DNA from: Catonia carolina
Taxonomy: Eukaryota > Arthropoda > Insecta > Hemiptera > Achilidae
Direction: 5' to 3'
Assembly: GCA_035578175.1 (NCBI GenBank)
Contig: JAQMRL010000006.1
Coordinates: 26,120,393 to 26,184,392, forward strand
DNA: 64,000 nucleotides
Shown here: positions 44,881-57,300 of the stretch, one piece after another
Layout: each line of letters opens with the position of its first letter
Numbering within the stretch: position 1 is the first letter of the stretch
The notes under the pieces: model-generated
Databases searched by the model: none
What the model was told of the DNA's origin: nothing
Seen by the model: only the letters and a program-made list of their open reading frames with translations
Position numbers and translations under genes: made by a program

Positions 44881-45700
44881 ATTGAATATTATTGAATTTT
44901 GAACAGCTTAGACAGAAGATTTTAAGAAATAAAATTTTTTGGAATTATTTCTGAATTTAGAAGCCCGGTTTTAGAAAGAAATAAAACATTTTAGTACTTT
45001 AAACAGGATGTGAGATACAACTATAACTATGATTGTTCGGATAAACACTTAAGAGTTATATATAAAGAAATTATATTATAAAATGGTTAATTACATCTAA
45101 TTGTTTACTTTATTATCTTGAAAAAAATATCAGAATTCAACTTGTCGAGGAATTCCAATAATAAAATAATTTCTTTTGAACTATGAAAGATAAAAAATGG
45201 AATCAATTAACTAAGAATGTGTATGTGATAAAACATAAATACAATTAATGTTTTATCAAATTATGCCTCTTTTGTAATATAAAATGGAAGAATATTTGCT
45301 ATCATAACATTTTGTAAGAAACAAATATATTGGCTGTCATAATGAAAAATCACTTTTAAGGTAAAAATATGTAAAATATGACTGTGAGTGTTCATGTGCA
45401 GGCTGATATTGTTAACATTTTAATTTTCTGCCAGTTACATTTTCTAGGACTAAAACTATTCATTTACTTGCCTGTCGACTAGACTGTCAAACAAACAAAC
45501 AAAGGATTTATTGTTCTAAAAAGGAGTGCTGTTAACCCGAAAGTACTAAATATACCATAGCTGAAATTTTTATATCAGTAAAAAAGTGACTCGAAATTGA
45601 ATTTAGACTACGTTATTACATAATTACAATAAATTTTCATGTTTAAACATAAGTATGATAAAAAATAAAAAGGTACCATGGCTAAGGAGGGGTTCGATTG
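44881..45700. other. Intergenic AT-rich, nothing recognised
   Basis: Between OR-A and OR-B. No coding or repeat signal. Confidence 0.4.
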
Positions 45701-45701
45701 A

Positions 45702-45890
45702 AACCACAAGGTACTTTGTTACTTTTTGTATATAAATAACATATAAATATAATTATTTTTGAAAACTATTAATTGAAATTTAAAGAACAATGAATGACGA
45801 ACAAGATGGCAGAAGATAAGGTATTTTTATATAACTGTGTCCAGGAGACTCTAGAAGAGAGTATAAGAGATGTCAAAATAAAACTGATAG
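45702..45890 (+). repeat. Rep-D 189-bp direct repeat, copy 1
   Basis: From aaccacaaggtactttgtta to tcaaaataaaactgatag. By eye it is identical base for base to 46,223-46,411. The last 50 bp recur, diverged, at 40,530-40,570 (inverted) and 55,145-55,190. Confidence 0.9.
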
Positions 45891-46222
45891 CCCAAATTTT
45901 AACACTATATTAAATTAATTATTTTTACCAATTAATTTATTACCATCACTTACTTTGCTTACTTCAATAAGTGTGTCATCCAAACATTTGTTTTAAATAA
46001 TGCACAATTTGTCTCAGCGTTTATTTAGAACAAAGTCTACATATTTTTCAACCAAAAACTATTTAGGAAGTAATTCGTGTTACACTGTAAAATGTTTTAT
46101 CAATCAAGTAACTTTTTTAAAAAAAATTTTAATTACCACAACTTGTTAAGGCATAATGTTAATTAACTGATGTATTTCCTACCTGTGTAATTTCATTTAA
46201 AAAATTTAATGTTGTGATTAGC

Positions 46223-46411
46223 AACCACAAGGTACTTTGTTACTTTTTGTATATAAATAACATATAAATATAATTATTTTTGAAAACTATTAATTGAAAT
46301 TTAAAGAACAATGAATGACGAACAAGATGGCAGAAGATAAGGTATTTTTATATAACTGTGTCCAGGAGACTCTAGAAGAGAGTATAAGAGATGTCAAAAT
46401 AAAACTGATAG
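46223..46411 (+). repeat. Rep-D 189-bp direct repeat, copy 2
   Basis: Second copy, separated from the first by 332 bp of AT-rich DNA and closely followed by an S3 SINE. The spacing could suit a miniature terminal-repeat retrotransposon, but the ends lack TG...CA and no flanking duplication was seen. Confidence 0.9.
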
Positions 46412-46424
46412 ATAGTTTTTTCTT

Positions 46425-46862
46425 ATCCTTACTGTGTGTACGTTGCATTTTTTCAATTCAGAACAATAAGCAACCCCATGACCCAATGAGATGAGGATGA
46501 GTGTATTTTTTTTTTTTTTTTTTGGTTTAACGTCCGACTGTTCCTGTTCTGCAAGTACTGCTAATGCAGACAGTGAAGGATGAAATGATTTTTGTAAGGT
46601 ATGAAAATATGCCGCCAGAGAGTGTATGACATGTAAATAAGGTGTAATCTTGTACAGACCCAGGCTGACCATTCTTGAGAGAGTATGGTTAATTAAACAC
46701 CGACCATGAAAGTACACCAGTAACCACTGTCTAGAATTCAAATTTGTATAAAAGTAACTACCTTTAATAGGATTTGAACCAGGAACCTTCGTCTCCAAAA
46801 ATCAGCTGTAAAACAGCTGAATCGGGACGATGACTTTACCTCTAGACCAACCCGGTGGGTCC
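46425..46862 (-). mobile_element. S3 SINE (minus) with nested S2
   Basis: Complete S3 from the T-rich body end to ctctagaccaacccggtggg (head, minus strand). An S2 SINE interrupts it at 46,507-46,619. The 134-codon minus frame is SINE translation. Confidence 0.85.
46507..46619 (-). mobile_element. Truncated S2 SINE nested in S3
   Basis: Poly-T run, then gtttaacgtccgactgttcc, ctaatgcagacagtgaagga and gtatgaaaatatgccg. The tRNA head is missing (5' truncation). Flanked by GAGTGTAT at 46,499-46,506 and 46,620-46,627. Confidence 0.8.
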
Positions 46863-47514
46863 GCAACATAGTAATCAATTAATAGTTAGTGTTCATACTT
46901 GAGGAGGTCAAAACTCATCCAGAGCTGTTGCAACAAGTGGAAGGACGGATGGATTACTAAATTTAGAGGTTAAGATTCCCAAAAAGAAAAACAATATGCT
47001 TCAGCAAGTTTTCCAAGGCTACAAAAGAAGCTGAGGAGGAAACTGGCTTTAAAAGATTCCTTCAATTTCCTTATTTTTTACTAGTTTTATGAATCCCAAT
47101 TATGTAAAATACATAAATTACAATTATGATTTTTTAATTAACTGTAATTTTTTAAAAAACACATGTGGAATAATCTATTTTAAAATTTATGAAAAAACAA
47201 AAATGTAATTCAATAAATAATATTTAACACACAAATAATTAAAATAGTTATTTTTACAAGTAGATAATCTAAAATTCCTTTTAATCATTAACTTTTGTGT
47301 AAAAAATATTTCAAACCGAATAATAAAATGAGTTAAATTATTATTTTAATCAAGCAGATATTATCTAACCTAAAGGTTAAGTAGTAGTAGGGGTTGCATA
47401 AATTAGTAGCATGCAAACAGGTAATTATTTAGAGTATTTAAAGTTATTAAATATCATAACCTATATCATTTTGTGAACATTTTTCAAAAAGAAACAATAT
47501 TGCTATTATTGAGA
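46863..47514. promoter_or_regulatory. OR-B upstream region (no defined promoter)
   Basis: About 650 bp of AT-rich DNA before the OR-B start. No core promoter could be named. In-frame codons continue 42 bp upstream of the ATG but begin with GTG, so they belong to the 5' UTR. Confidence 0.3.
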
Positions 47515-48353
47515 ATGGACAAATTTCATACGGAATTGAATATACCTTTAATTTTATTTAGCGGTTTGTATGTACCGAACTGTAGAGAAGAAGTAATGAA
47601 AAATAAATTTATTTTGTTTTTGTATACAATTTACGTAATAATTACAGATATAATTGTTTTATTCAGTGTAATTTCAATAGGTGTTGGAATGGTATTACCT
47701 GACCGTACAATCATAGAACGATGTATATGTGGGTTAACTTTTATGGCATGTCAAGTTAGTTTATTTAAGGTAATGTATTGTTATCTGTACCCGAAACATT
47801 TTGATGATATGTTTAATTTATGGAATGGAGCTTTCAATGACGATCCTTATTTAAATGATTTAGAAATTGAGGTTAAAAATAAAAAAATACATATGCGAAA
47901 AATTTCAACTTTTGTCTTTGCTTTTGTTACGCCCCCTGTTGTAATATGGGGTTTATTACCATTTATACCAATTATTCAAGAAATGAGTGGTGGTAAATTT
48001 ACTGTCGTACCGGCATGGTTTCCTTTCGATATAATGGTATCACCTAATTTTGAATTGGCTGTTTTATTTCAATCTTCTGGGGCCGTTTATGTGACTTCAA
48101 AAAATATTGCATTTGATACAATATTTTATAATTTAATTTCAAGACAAACAGTACAAATTAAACATCTTCGTAATACACTTGAAAAAAATTTATCAGTTGT
48201 TCACGTGGATAAAAATGGCAGTATGGAAATTTATAATTATGAAAATAATTTGTTGGATAATTCTATTAAATTAAAAAAATTAAATTATGATGAATTCTCA
48301 CCATTACGAGAAAGATTACGAATTTGGATTAAACACCATCAACATACAATAAA
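47515..48353 (+). CDS. OR-B exon 1
   Basis: 839 nt, residues 1-279 and two bases of codon 280. Donor AA|gtaata. Four membrane segments, with VPAWFPFD in the second extracellular region. Confidence 0.95.
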
Positions 48354-51300
48354 GTAATAAACGTTAATTATCTAAAAAATAACTTTGCACATTCAATTTC
48401 AGTGCCCTAGAAGTAACGGGTGTTAACTCCAATTTTGGCAAAATTAAGTTTGAAAATCACCAAAGAAGCTCTATAAAAGTTGCAGTAACCACATTTAACT
48501 CCACTTTTGTATAATGATGCGGAAGATTTCTAAAATTACTACAGTTTTTAACTCTAATTGAATGTATACTCGTTATTGACAATAAGTTATTTTATTTTGA
48601 ATTATTTTGTTTTTATTGTCTTACTGATAGGCCTCAGAATTTGTTTGAATTCTATAATTTTTTCAAACATTGCTGTGAATAAAATAGAATAGAGATAGCA
48701 AATAGAATTGAGTTAGCAAAATATATTTTGTCTAAGTTTTGTTTTCGTTTAATTAACTCAAGTTACATTGGGGGTTAACAATAATGTAATTAAAACGCAG
48801 AAATACGTAAAGAGTATGAAGTCCTGTGGGTGGTAGTAGAAGTTAAGAAAGTTGTTTAGTCATTTAAATCTCTGTATCAGAAGCTACTTTATCTGGAACA
48901 AATTAAAAACAATTTTCACTCCTTCAGTAATTTTTACATAATAAAAAACTTCCATGTTTTTGGTTCTTCTGAAAAATTACAAAAATGGAGTTAACTTCCT
49001 TTACCTCTTAGGTACAGATTTTATTCTAAATTATTTATTAGCAAATTTCCTGGAGGAAATCAACTGTAAAACCGAATCATAATTGTAAACAATAATTCTG
49101 TACCTAAGACGTAAAGGGTGTTAATTTCAATTTTGTGTTTATTTTAGGAGAGCTAAAACATATTTTTTTCTTTTCATTATTGTGACAAAATTTCTGTAGG
49201 TGTTAGAAACTTGAAATTCTATGCCTAACGTAGCTTCTGATCTACAAATTAAAATGATTTTACAACTTTCTTCCCACTAGTTGTAGAACTTATTATGCTT
49301 TCTGTGTTTTACCACTCTGTTACTTTCTACATCAGTAGACTATTTAAATCCAATGTAAGAGTTGAGTTTATCAAACAAAACAAATTTTAGGTAATGAAAT
49401 ATTTAGTTTTAACACTACTTGAATAAAGAAGGAGTATTTTATAGAAAAGAATTTGTAATATATGCACTAATGTTTAGTAACAGATGAATAAAATATTAAT
49501 TACAACAAAAGAATACAAGCAAAATGTGAGGAATATTAGTATAGCACAATGAAAACAAAATAAAATTTTAATTAATTATTAATATATTATTGTTGTTGTT
49601 GTTTAGGCCATTAGCCGAAAGACTGGTTTGAACCTTTAGAGGTTTTACTAAGTATAAAGCAATGACATGATTTACCATTGCCTTTCTCACTGAGTTGAAA
49701 AGTATGCTTATCAGCATGCTGGGGCCCTCTGAAAAGTACATATTTTTCACCCTGCAAATAACAGTTTCACTTCATTCACCACAGGATCTGCCTGTATAAT
49801 GAAATTTGTAACTTTCAGACAAGATAACTCTGATTAGTGTCTTTTACACCTCTACCTCTTCTGTTCTTAAATGATTCAGTCATTTAATTGGCTGACCATG
49901 TGATGAGAAACAAAACTATTTATTTTAGCCCTGCAACAAACAGATTGGGTGTAAATAATTTGACACTCCACCTGTCTGTTATGGGGAAGTAAAAAAGTAC
50001 ATAAAATTATTGTATCTGCTTAGAACGCTTTCTAATGTTTTAAGAAGTCCCTGTTATGGCTTTAATATATGTAATAAATGCCGAAGAGAAGAGTTAGATG
50101 GATGGCAGTTGCTCCTCTACCAGCATAAGCGGGTTGCCATGATAACGGAGATGTCAGTGGCAAATATGCATGCCTAGCTCTCCCCAACCATCCTTGAATA
50201 GTAAAGAAATTTCGGCAGGTTGAACAGCCTACTGCACCTGCATGTTCTATGTATATGTATGTTAGTTGTTTTATATAGGGTGATTCAAAAAGAGCGCCGG
50301 TTTTGATATATCAAATTAAGAGATTTATTTTATTGAAAAACTGAAAATAAATACATCAACAAGTTCATCTTACCTTCCGATTTCATGTATGAAAAATGAT
50401 GTCATGCATGTGTCCTCCTCTACTGCGCTGGCACGCATCAACTCTGTCCATGAAATTGGATATTACTGCACGACAAGTTTCGACTTCCATTTGCCCGATA
50501 ACCCGTCGAATTTCCTCCTTCAAGTCATTGATGTTTCGGGGTTTATTGGCATACACCAATGACTTCAGATGACCCCAAAGATGAAAGTCACAAGGCGTCA
50601 AGTCACACGACCTTGGTGGCCATTGATGGTCGGAATTACGAGAAATGATGCGATCCTGGAACCGTTCAAGGAGCAACAACATTGTTTCTCGTGCAGCAAC
50701 TGAATTTTATACGGGTGATATTGGAGATCGTACCGAAGAATTCTCCGTACAGAAGAACATCGAAACCCAATTGTTGAGAACGGCGACGTATTGATTTTGC
50801 TGGGCTAACAGCCACACTGTCACGAACCAACGCAACGTTCTGCTCAGTTCGGCCAGAACGACGACGTCCAGAACTTTTAAGGTCGACTGTTGAACCCGTC
50901 TCAAAAAACTTTTTCATGAGCCTGCGAACTGTTGATTCATTCGGTGCTTCATTACGTCCTAGAGTACCGCGAAGTCGCCTGACAGTAGCCGCATAACTCT
51001 CTCCACTCTGGTAAAATGTTTTGACGATTAACACTCGTTGTGCAATAGTAAACTTCTCCATGGTTAGACACAGACTGCGAGAGTACTACACTGCGAACAA
51101 GAGAAACTACAACTGAATCGTCAATCGGAATGTTCTCCGAAATAGAAATGAGGTCTAACAATGTTGCCAATCGATAAAACAAAAATTTACCAGCCGTTTT
51201 TGAATCACCCGTTATTTACAATGTCTGTCACAAAGTTGTTTTGTATGTGTTGTGTATTTTATATACTGTAAGTCACACTGAGTATTTTACATTTTTTTAC

Positions 51301-54300
51301 TTTTGGAAGTCTCGCAGATTCTTGTTAGTATACTAGTTTCTTGGTTTTTTTTCAACGCTTCATCTATTTTTGAAACCATGAGCTGTCACAGCTTCCCACA
51401 AGTGCGCCAGACATCCTTGTAGTGATCATTTATAAAATTATCAAGCCTGTAAAAAGTAATTGGCATAAAAGTAACAAAGATACACTGGCAGAAAAATGTG
51501 AACCATCAGTCTATTTTAAGTTTAATGAAACCAAGGGGCACAATGGGATGCTAGTCTGTGTATAGAAACAGGTCTAAACGTGTATGAGCTGGATCCTTAA
51601 ATTGTTAAGGATTTCTCTTTTTAAATATCAGAAGCAAACTTTTAAGTGTTCACAAATAAATTTTTGAAATGCATCCTGCCAACCATTAACATAAATTACA
51701 GTATAAATGAAATTAATCACCTTACCTTTGGTTACTTTTAAAGTTTAAAAAACTTATGCATGTTTCGGTGGTACCACCTTCTTTAGAGCAATATTATTAA
51801 AATTAAAAATTAAAATTTAGAACAGTATTTCCATTCAGTCATTTAGATTAAAACTGTTTTAACAGTTTTTAATCAGTCAGTTTAAATCTAAATGACTGAA
51901 TGGAAACACCGTTCTAAATTTTAATTTTTAATTTTAATAATATTGCTCTGAAGAAGGTGGTACCACCGAAACGTGCGTAAGTTTTTTAAACTTAAAAAAC
52001 AACCAAAAGTAAGGTGATAAATTTCATTTATACTGTAATTTGTTAAAGTAAATTTGAGCAAATAAAAACTTTAATAAGAGCAGAGCTCAACAAATTTTCA
52101 TAAAATGCTACTTGTGCCCCTTTATTGAATCCAGTAAAATCGCTTCAGTCAATTTTTGAAAACATTGGGTACTTACATTTTTACAATTGAAAGTACCCTT
52201 AATTTTTAATCAAAATTACTTTTTTGGCATGAAGGAATCTTGATAAATAAAGATCTAAATAAAGAAATGAAGATTTTAAATTTGGGTATTGAAATTGTTG
52301 CACTATTGTAGTATTTTTTAATGACTTTTGTAGACAGAGTTGGAGAAAGTAAATAAAAAATATTAAAATGTACAATACTAAGTTAGGTGCACAACCATTA
52401 GTTTGTTGATGGAAATCTTTGTCTTTTACAGAATTGGAAAAACTCTAAATAAACTTTACTCCCCAGCATTTGTTCTTCTATTATTCTTTGAAGTGACAAC
52501 AATTTGCTTGGATGGATTCACATTAATTGCAGTAAGTAATTTATGAATTGAAAGGCGTAAAGAGTCAGTTGGATGTGTGGTCTAGCACAGAGAAAAAGTG
52601 TGGACTGAAATAAGCCAGGATATGAGTAAAGTAATTATCTTAGAAAGGGAGGTATTGAATTAAATAGAGAAATATTAAGATTGGTTAAAAGTTTTACGTA
52701 TTTGGGAAGGAAAATTTTGCAGTTGATACACAATGAATTGTCTACGAGACTCTAGAAAGGTGGGAAATTGTAACAAGTGAACCATTAGAAGGGATCTCGG
52801 GAAGAACAGACTCAGTCACATTTTCAGGAAACGATTTTTAAAGTTTCCAAGTATACCGCAACTCTATTTTTAATATTTTTCTTTGTATTAATAAGTTAGT
52901 ATACATCTACAGATATTGAGATAACATTTTGGATGATTTTTAACCAAATGGACTCACATAGACATTACGAAAATGATAAAACTCTTCATACTACAAAAAA
53001 AACCATGGAAAATAGACTCAGTCCTTTGTAAAAACAGTGCAGAAAGCAAGTAATTTCTTCCAAACTGTGAGAAACTTAGTTTGGGATCAAGAAGTTCCTA
53101 GATATTGTAAAAAAATTATGTTTAAAATTATCTTTGCATATTTTATGTCGAGAGACTAACAAACTAGAGACGGACAATGTGTGAAGAGTGGGATGCCCTC
53201 ATATGAGATAATTGGGTGGTTTTAGGAAACTTTTGAGAATTTGTGGGAGTACGCCAGAGAGGCATATGTCCAACAGAAGGTTGAAAACAGCTGAGAAGAA
53301 AAAAATTATGAATACTTTAACCATTTTTATTTAATCATATTTCATACAAAAATACTGATTTCAAATTTCTTTTTGTTACAGTCAGATATTGATTTACTTC
53401 AACTTGCAACTCTTTTCGCATATTTCTTTGGTAATCTGTTATTGTTGTTTATTATATGTGTATTGGGTGACCATCTAATTCATCAGGTAAACCTAACTGT
53501 CTTTATTATTAAACGCTTTTATTTAACTTACTCATGGATCCATAAAATCTTGCAACTTAAAATTTTAATACTTCTACCGTATCAATATGAATCAAACTTT
53601 GCACACTTGTTTATCTTCGATGACAATACGCTGTCATAAAAAAAAATTTACAAAAAAAAATTTTTTTTTTTTAACTTACTCTTGGATCCATCAAATCTTG
53701 CAACTTAAAATTTTAATACTTCTACTGTATCAATATGAATGAAACTTTGCACACTTGTTTATCTTCGATGACAATACGCTGTCATAAAAAAAAATTTACA
53801 AAAAAATTTTTTTTAAACGCTTTTATTATTACAAAATAACTTACTCTTGGATCCATCAAATCTGGCAACTTAAAATTTTAATACTTCTACCGTATCAATA
53901 TGAATCAAACTTTGCACACTTGTTTATCTTCGATGACAATAGGTGTTTGTAAAAAAAATTACAAAAAAATTTCAAAAAAATTTTTTGAAAAAATTAAAAA
54001 AAAAAAAATTTAAAAACGCTTTAATTTAACAATTACTTAAAAAAAGTAACTAAAAAGAAAATAATAAAAAAAATTTACAAAAAAAATTTACAAAAAAAAT
54101 CACAGAAAAAAAATTATAAAAAAAAAAAAAAAAAAAAAATTTAAGAAACGCTATTATTTAACAATGATTCAAATAAAAAATGAACTAAAAAGAAAAAAGA
54201 AAAAAAATTACAAAAAAAATTACAGACATTACTGTTACAAATAAAAGCGTGGCGCATTTTTATACAACGAATATTTTTTATAATTATTTATGTTTAATAT

Positions 54301-57300
54301 CTAAAAAAATTGAAGTCAAAACAAAGAGAATAATCACGAAAAAATTTCAATAATATTCGAAGCTTATATCTGTGCCCTAGAAGTAAAGGATGTTAATTCC
54401 AATTTTGGCAAAATTAAGTTTGAAAATCAGCAAGATTGCTCTATAAAAGTTGCAGTAACCACATTAACTCAACTTTTGTAAAATGATGCAGAAGATTTTT
54501 AAAATGATTATGTATTTTTAACTTTAATTGAATGTCTACTTATTACTGACAATAAGTTACTTTATTCTGAATTATTTTATTTTTATTGTTTTACTGATAG
54601 GCCTCAGAATTTGCTTGAATTCTGTAATTTTTTCAAATATTGTTGTGAATAAAATGCTGTTTCTTTATCAGAATAGAGTTAGCACAATATATTTTGTCAA
54701 AGTTTTGTTTTCGTTTGATTAACTCAAGTTACATTGGGAGTTAACACTAATATAATTAAAACGGAGAAAGACGTAAAGAGTATGAAGTCCTGTGGGTGGT
54801 CAGGGGTAGTAGAAGTTAAGAAAGTTGTTTAATAATTTAAATCTTTGAATCAGAAGCTATTTGATACAAATTTTTAAAAAATTCTCACACCTTCAGAAAT
54901 TTTTTACAAAATAAAAAACTTCATGTTTTTGGTTCTTCTGAAAAATTACAAAATGGAGTTAACTTCCTTAACTTCTAAGGTACAGATATGAATTTTGGTA
55001 ACCATTCTTTTCCACATCTACCTCCTTATTAAATTTTATATCTTTCATTAATCTATCCAAGTTTTGATTCCCTAGCTTTCCCCCCTTTCCTCTCTTACCA
55101 TTGAAAATATTCACAATGAAATTATTGAAATTTTTTTTGTTAATTGTGTCCAGGAGACTTCCGAGGAAGTATAGGACGTGTCAAAAACTTGTAAGTTATT
55201 TTACCAAACTCATGGTTTTCATGTTTTGTATGATTTGTGTAATTTAATAAGATGTCATCACATTTCATTATATCTCACTTGAAAATTATGCCTATTCGTA
55301 ACCAAGTAACCAATATATGAGGGTGAACCAATAATATAAATGGGATTTTTGTTCCTGAGCTTTAACAGTTAGTAGGACTGGACTTGCGCTTCTAGTATGC
55401 TTGGGTGGGGCTATTAGAATTGGGGAGAGCCGGCCAAGACACATTTCCAACTGTTTCGTCAATAACACTCACGATGTCGAAGCAACAGGTTTACTTCTCC
55501 ACTGCGCAGCAGTAAATTATACAATTTCTTGCTCTTGAAGTTCAAGTAACAGAAATTTTCCAGAGATTGACTGCACCATTTGGTGGCCAAACATTGTCAA
55601 GGACGCGTGTGTTTGCCTGGCATAAAGAGTTCAAGGATGGATGAGAACGTGTGGATAATCAGCAACACAGTCGCTGTCCTTAGACCAGCATTACGAACGA
55701 AAAAATTTGTGTGGTTGGATATATTCTTGAAGATGATCGACAGGCGAGAGCATCAGTAATTACAGAACAGGTTGGAATAAGTTATAGAAGCTGTCAAGCG
55801 ATCATCTTAAACAATTTACAGTTCTGTAGAGTATGTGTCAGATGGGTGCCTCGTCTTTTGGGCAAAAATCAGAAGTTGAGACGTTTGGAGATCTGTCAGA
55901 GACTTACAAACAACAGGAAATGCACTGGACTCCACTTGATCATTCTACTTACAGCCCGAACTTATTGCCATGTGACTTCCATTTGTTTGGACCACTTAAA
56001 GAAACTCTAGAAGGGCAACGATTTGAAGACGACAAATGTGTGGAGGGATTCATGCGCTATTGGCTCCTGATACAACCAGCTTCATTTTACAAAGCTGCGA
56101 TGAAAATCCTTCCTTCTTGCTGGGAAAACTGTATTTCTAAAGCAGAAAAAATAAATGGTACGTGCCTTTTGTTTGTCAATAAATGATTTTTTTTAAAAAT
56201 AAAATCCCGTTTATATTTGATTCACCCTCATAAAATTTATTACAATCCTCATTACCACATTCCATTTTATATATACCCTTTTTATTACTTTATGGTCTAT
56301 TCTTTCCTTTTGTTAAACAGGTTTGTAGATAACAGTTATTTTTAATGTGCATCTGAATGATTTTCTTAAAAAAAATCTGTTCAATGTTTTGTATAACCTG
56401 CTTGTAATCATTCTATCATAATGTAATGGTTTCTGCTTTTCAAGATGATTTTTTTCTAGTGTGGTTCATAAATCAACTTTTGAATACATTTTGTTTTTAA
56501 TTTTATTCAAAGTGGCAGTTGTCCGAAATATATTTTATAGATGTGGAACTTAGATGATAGGATAGGACTTTTACAATTATTTTTTGTTTCTTTCATTATT
56601 ATAACTAATAATGTGTTACATTTCAGTCAAGAGATATTTTGAAACTAGGATTTAGTACAAATTGGTTTGGATGTCCAAAGGATGTATGCAGTACACTAAA
56701 AATAATTTATGAAAGATCCAAATCAACATTTAAATTATTTGGTCTTGGAGTGTATCCAGTTTCATCAGAAAGTTTTCTTTCAGTAAGTATTAAAAATAGT
56801 ACATCTTCTTCTTCTTCAGGTGCCCATCCGTTCCGAATGTTGGTAACCATCATACAAATTCTCATTTTGTTGCACTGTAAATTAACTCTTCTGCGCTTTT
56901 TCCAAACCATGTTCTCAGTTTTAGAAGCCACGACACCCTTCTTCTGCTGGGTCCTAATTTTTCATACATTTTTCCCTGCAGAATGGCTTGTAGTAATGAA
57001 TATTGTAAGTCATTCCGCATGATATGTCTAAAATATTGGAACTTCCTACATTTGATGGTGGAAATGACTTCTGTGTCTTTCTTCATTCTCTTGAGAACCT
57101 TTACACTTGGCTTAAGAGCAGTCCATGGGACACTCAACATTTGCCTATACAGCCAATCTGAAAAGCCTCCAGTTTCTTTGTGATTGCTTTATCCAAGGTT
57201 CAGGACTTTGTACTGTACAGGAGCATAGAGAATACATAACATTTTAGAAGCCTCATTTTTGTTGTGGCTCATGAAAATAGGACACATTTTATTAAATACT

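Noticed and set aside
45702..46411. LTR retrotransposon
   Set aside because: Repeats lack TG...CA ends, no primer-binding site or polypurine tract was seen, and the 332-bp interior has no coding sequence; left as an unexplained direct repeat.
47473..47514. Upstream extension of OR-B exon 1 by 14 codons
   Set aside because: It would begin with GTG; the first ATG at 47,515 aligns with the OR-A start.
53505..53960. CRISPR-like array
   Set aside because: Only three long (~150 bp) units with no short-repeat/spacer pattern, in a eukaryotic intron.
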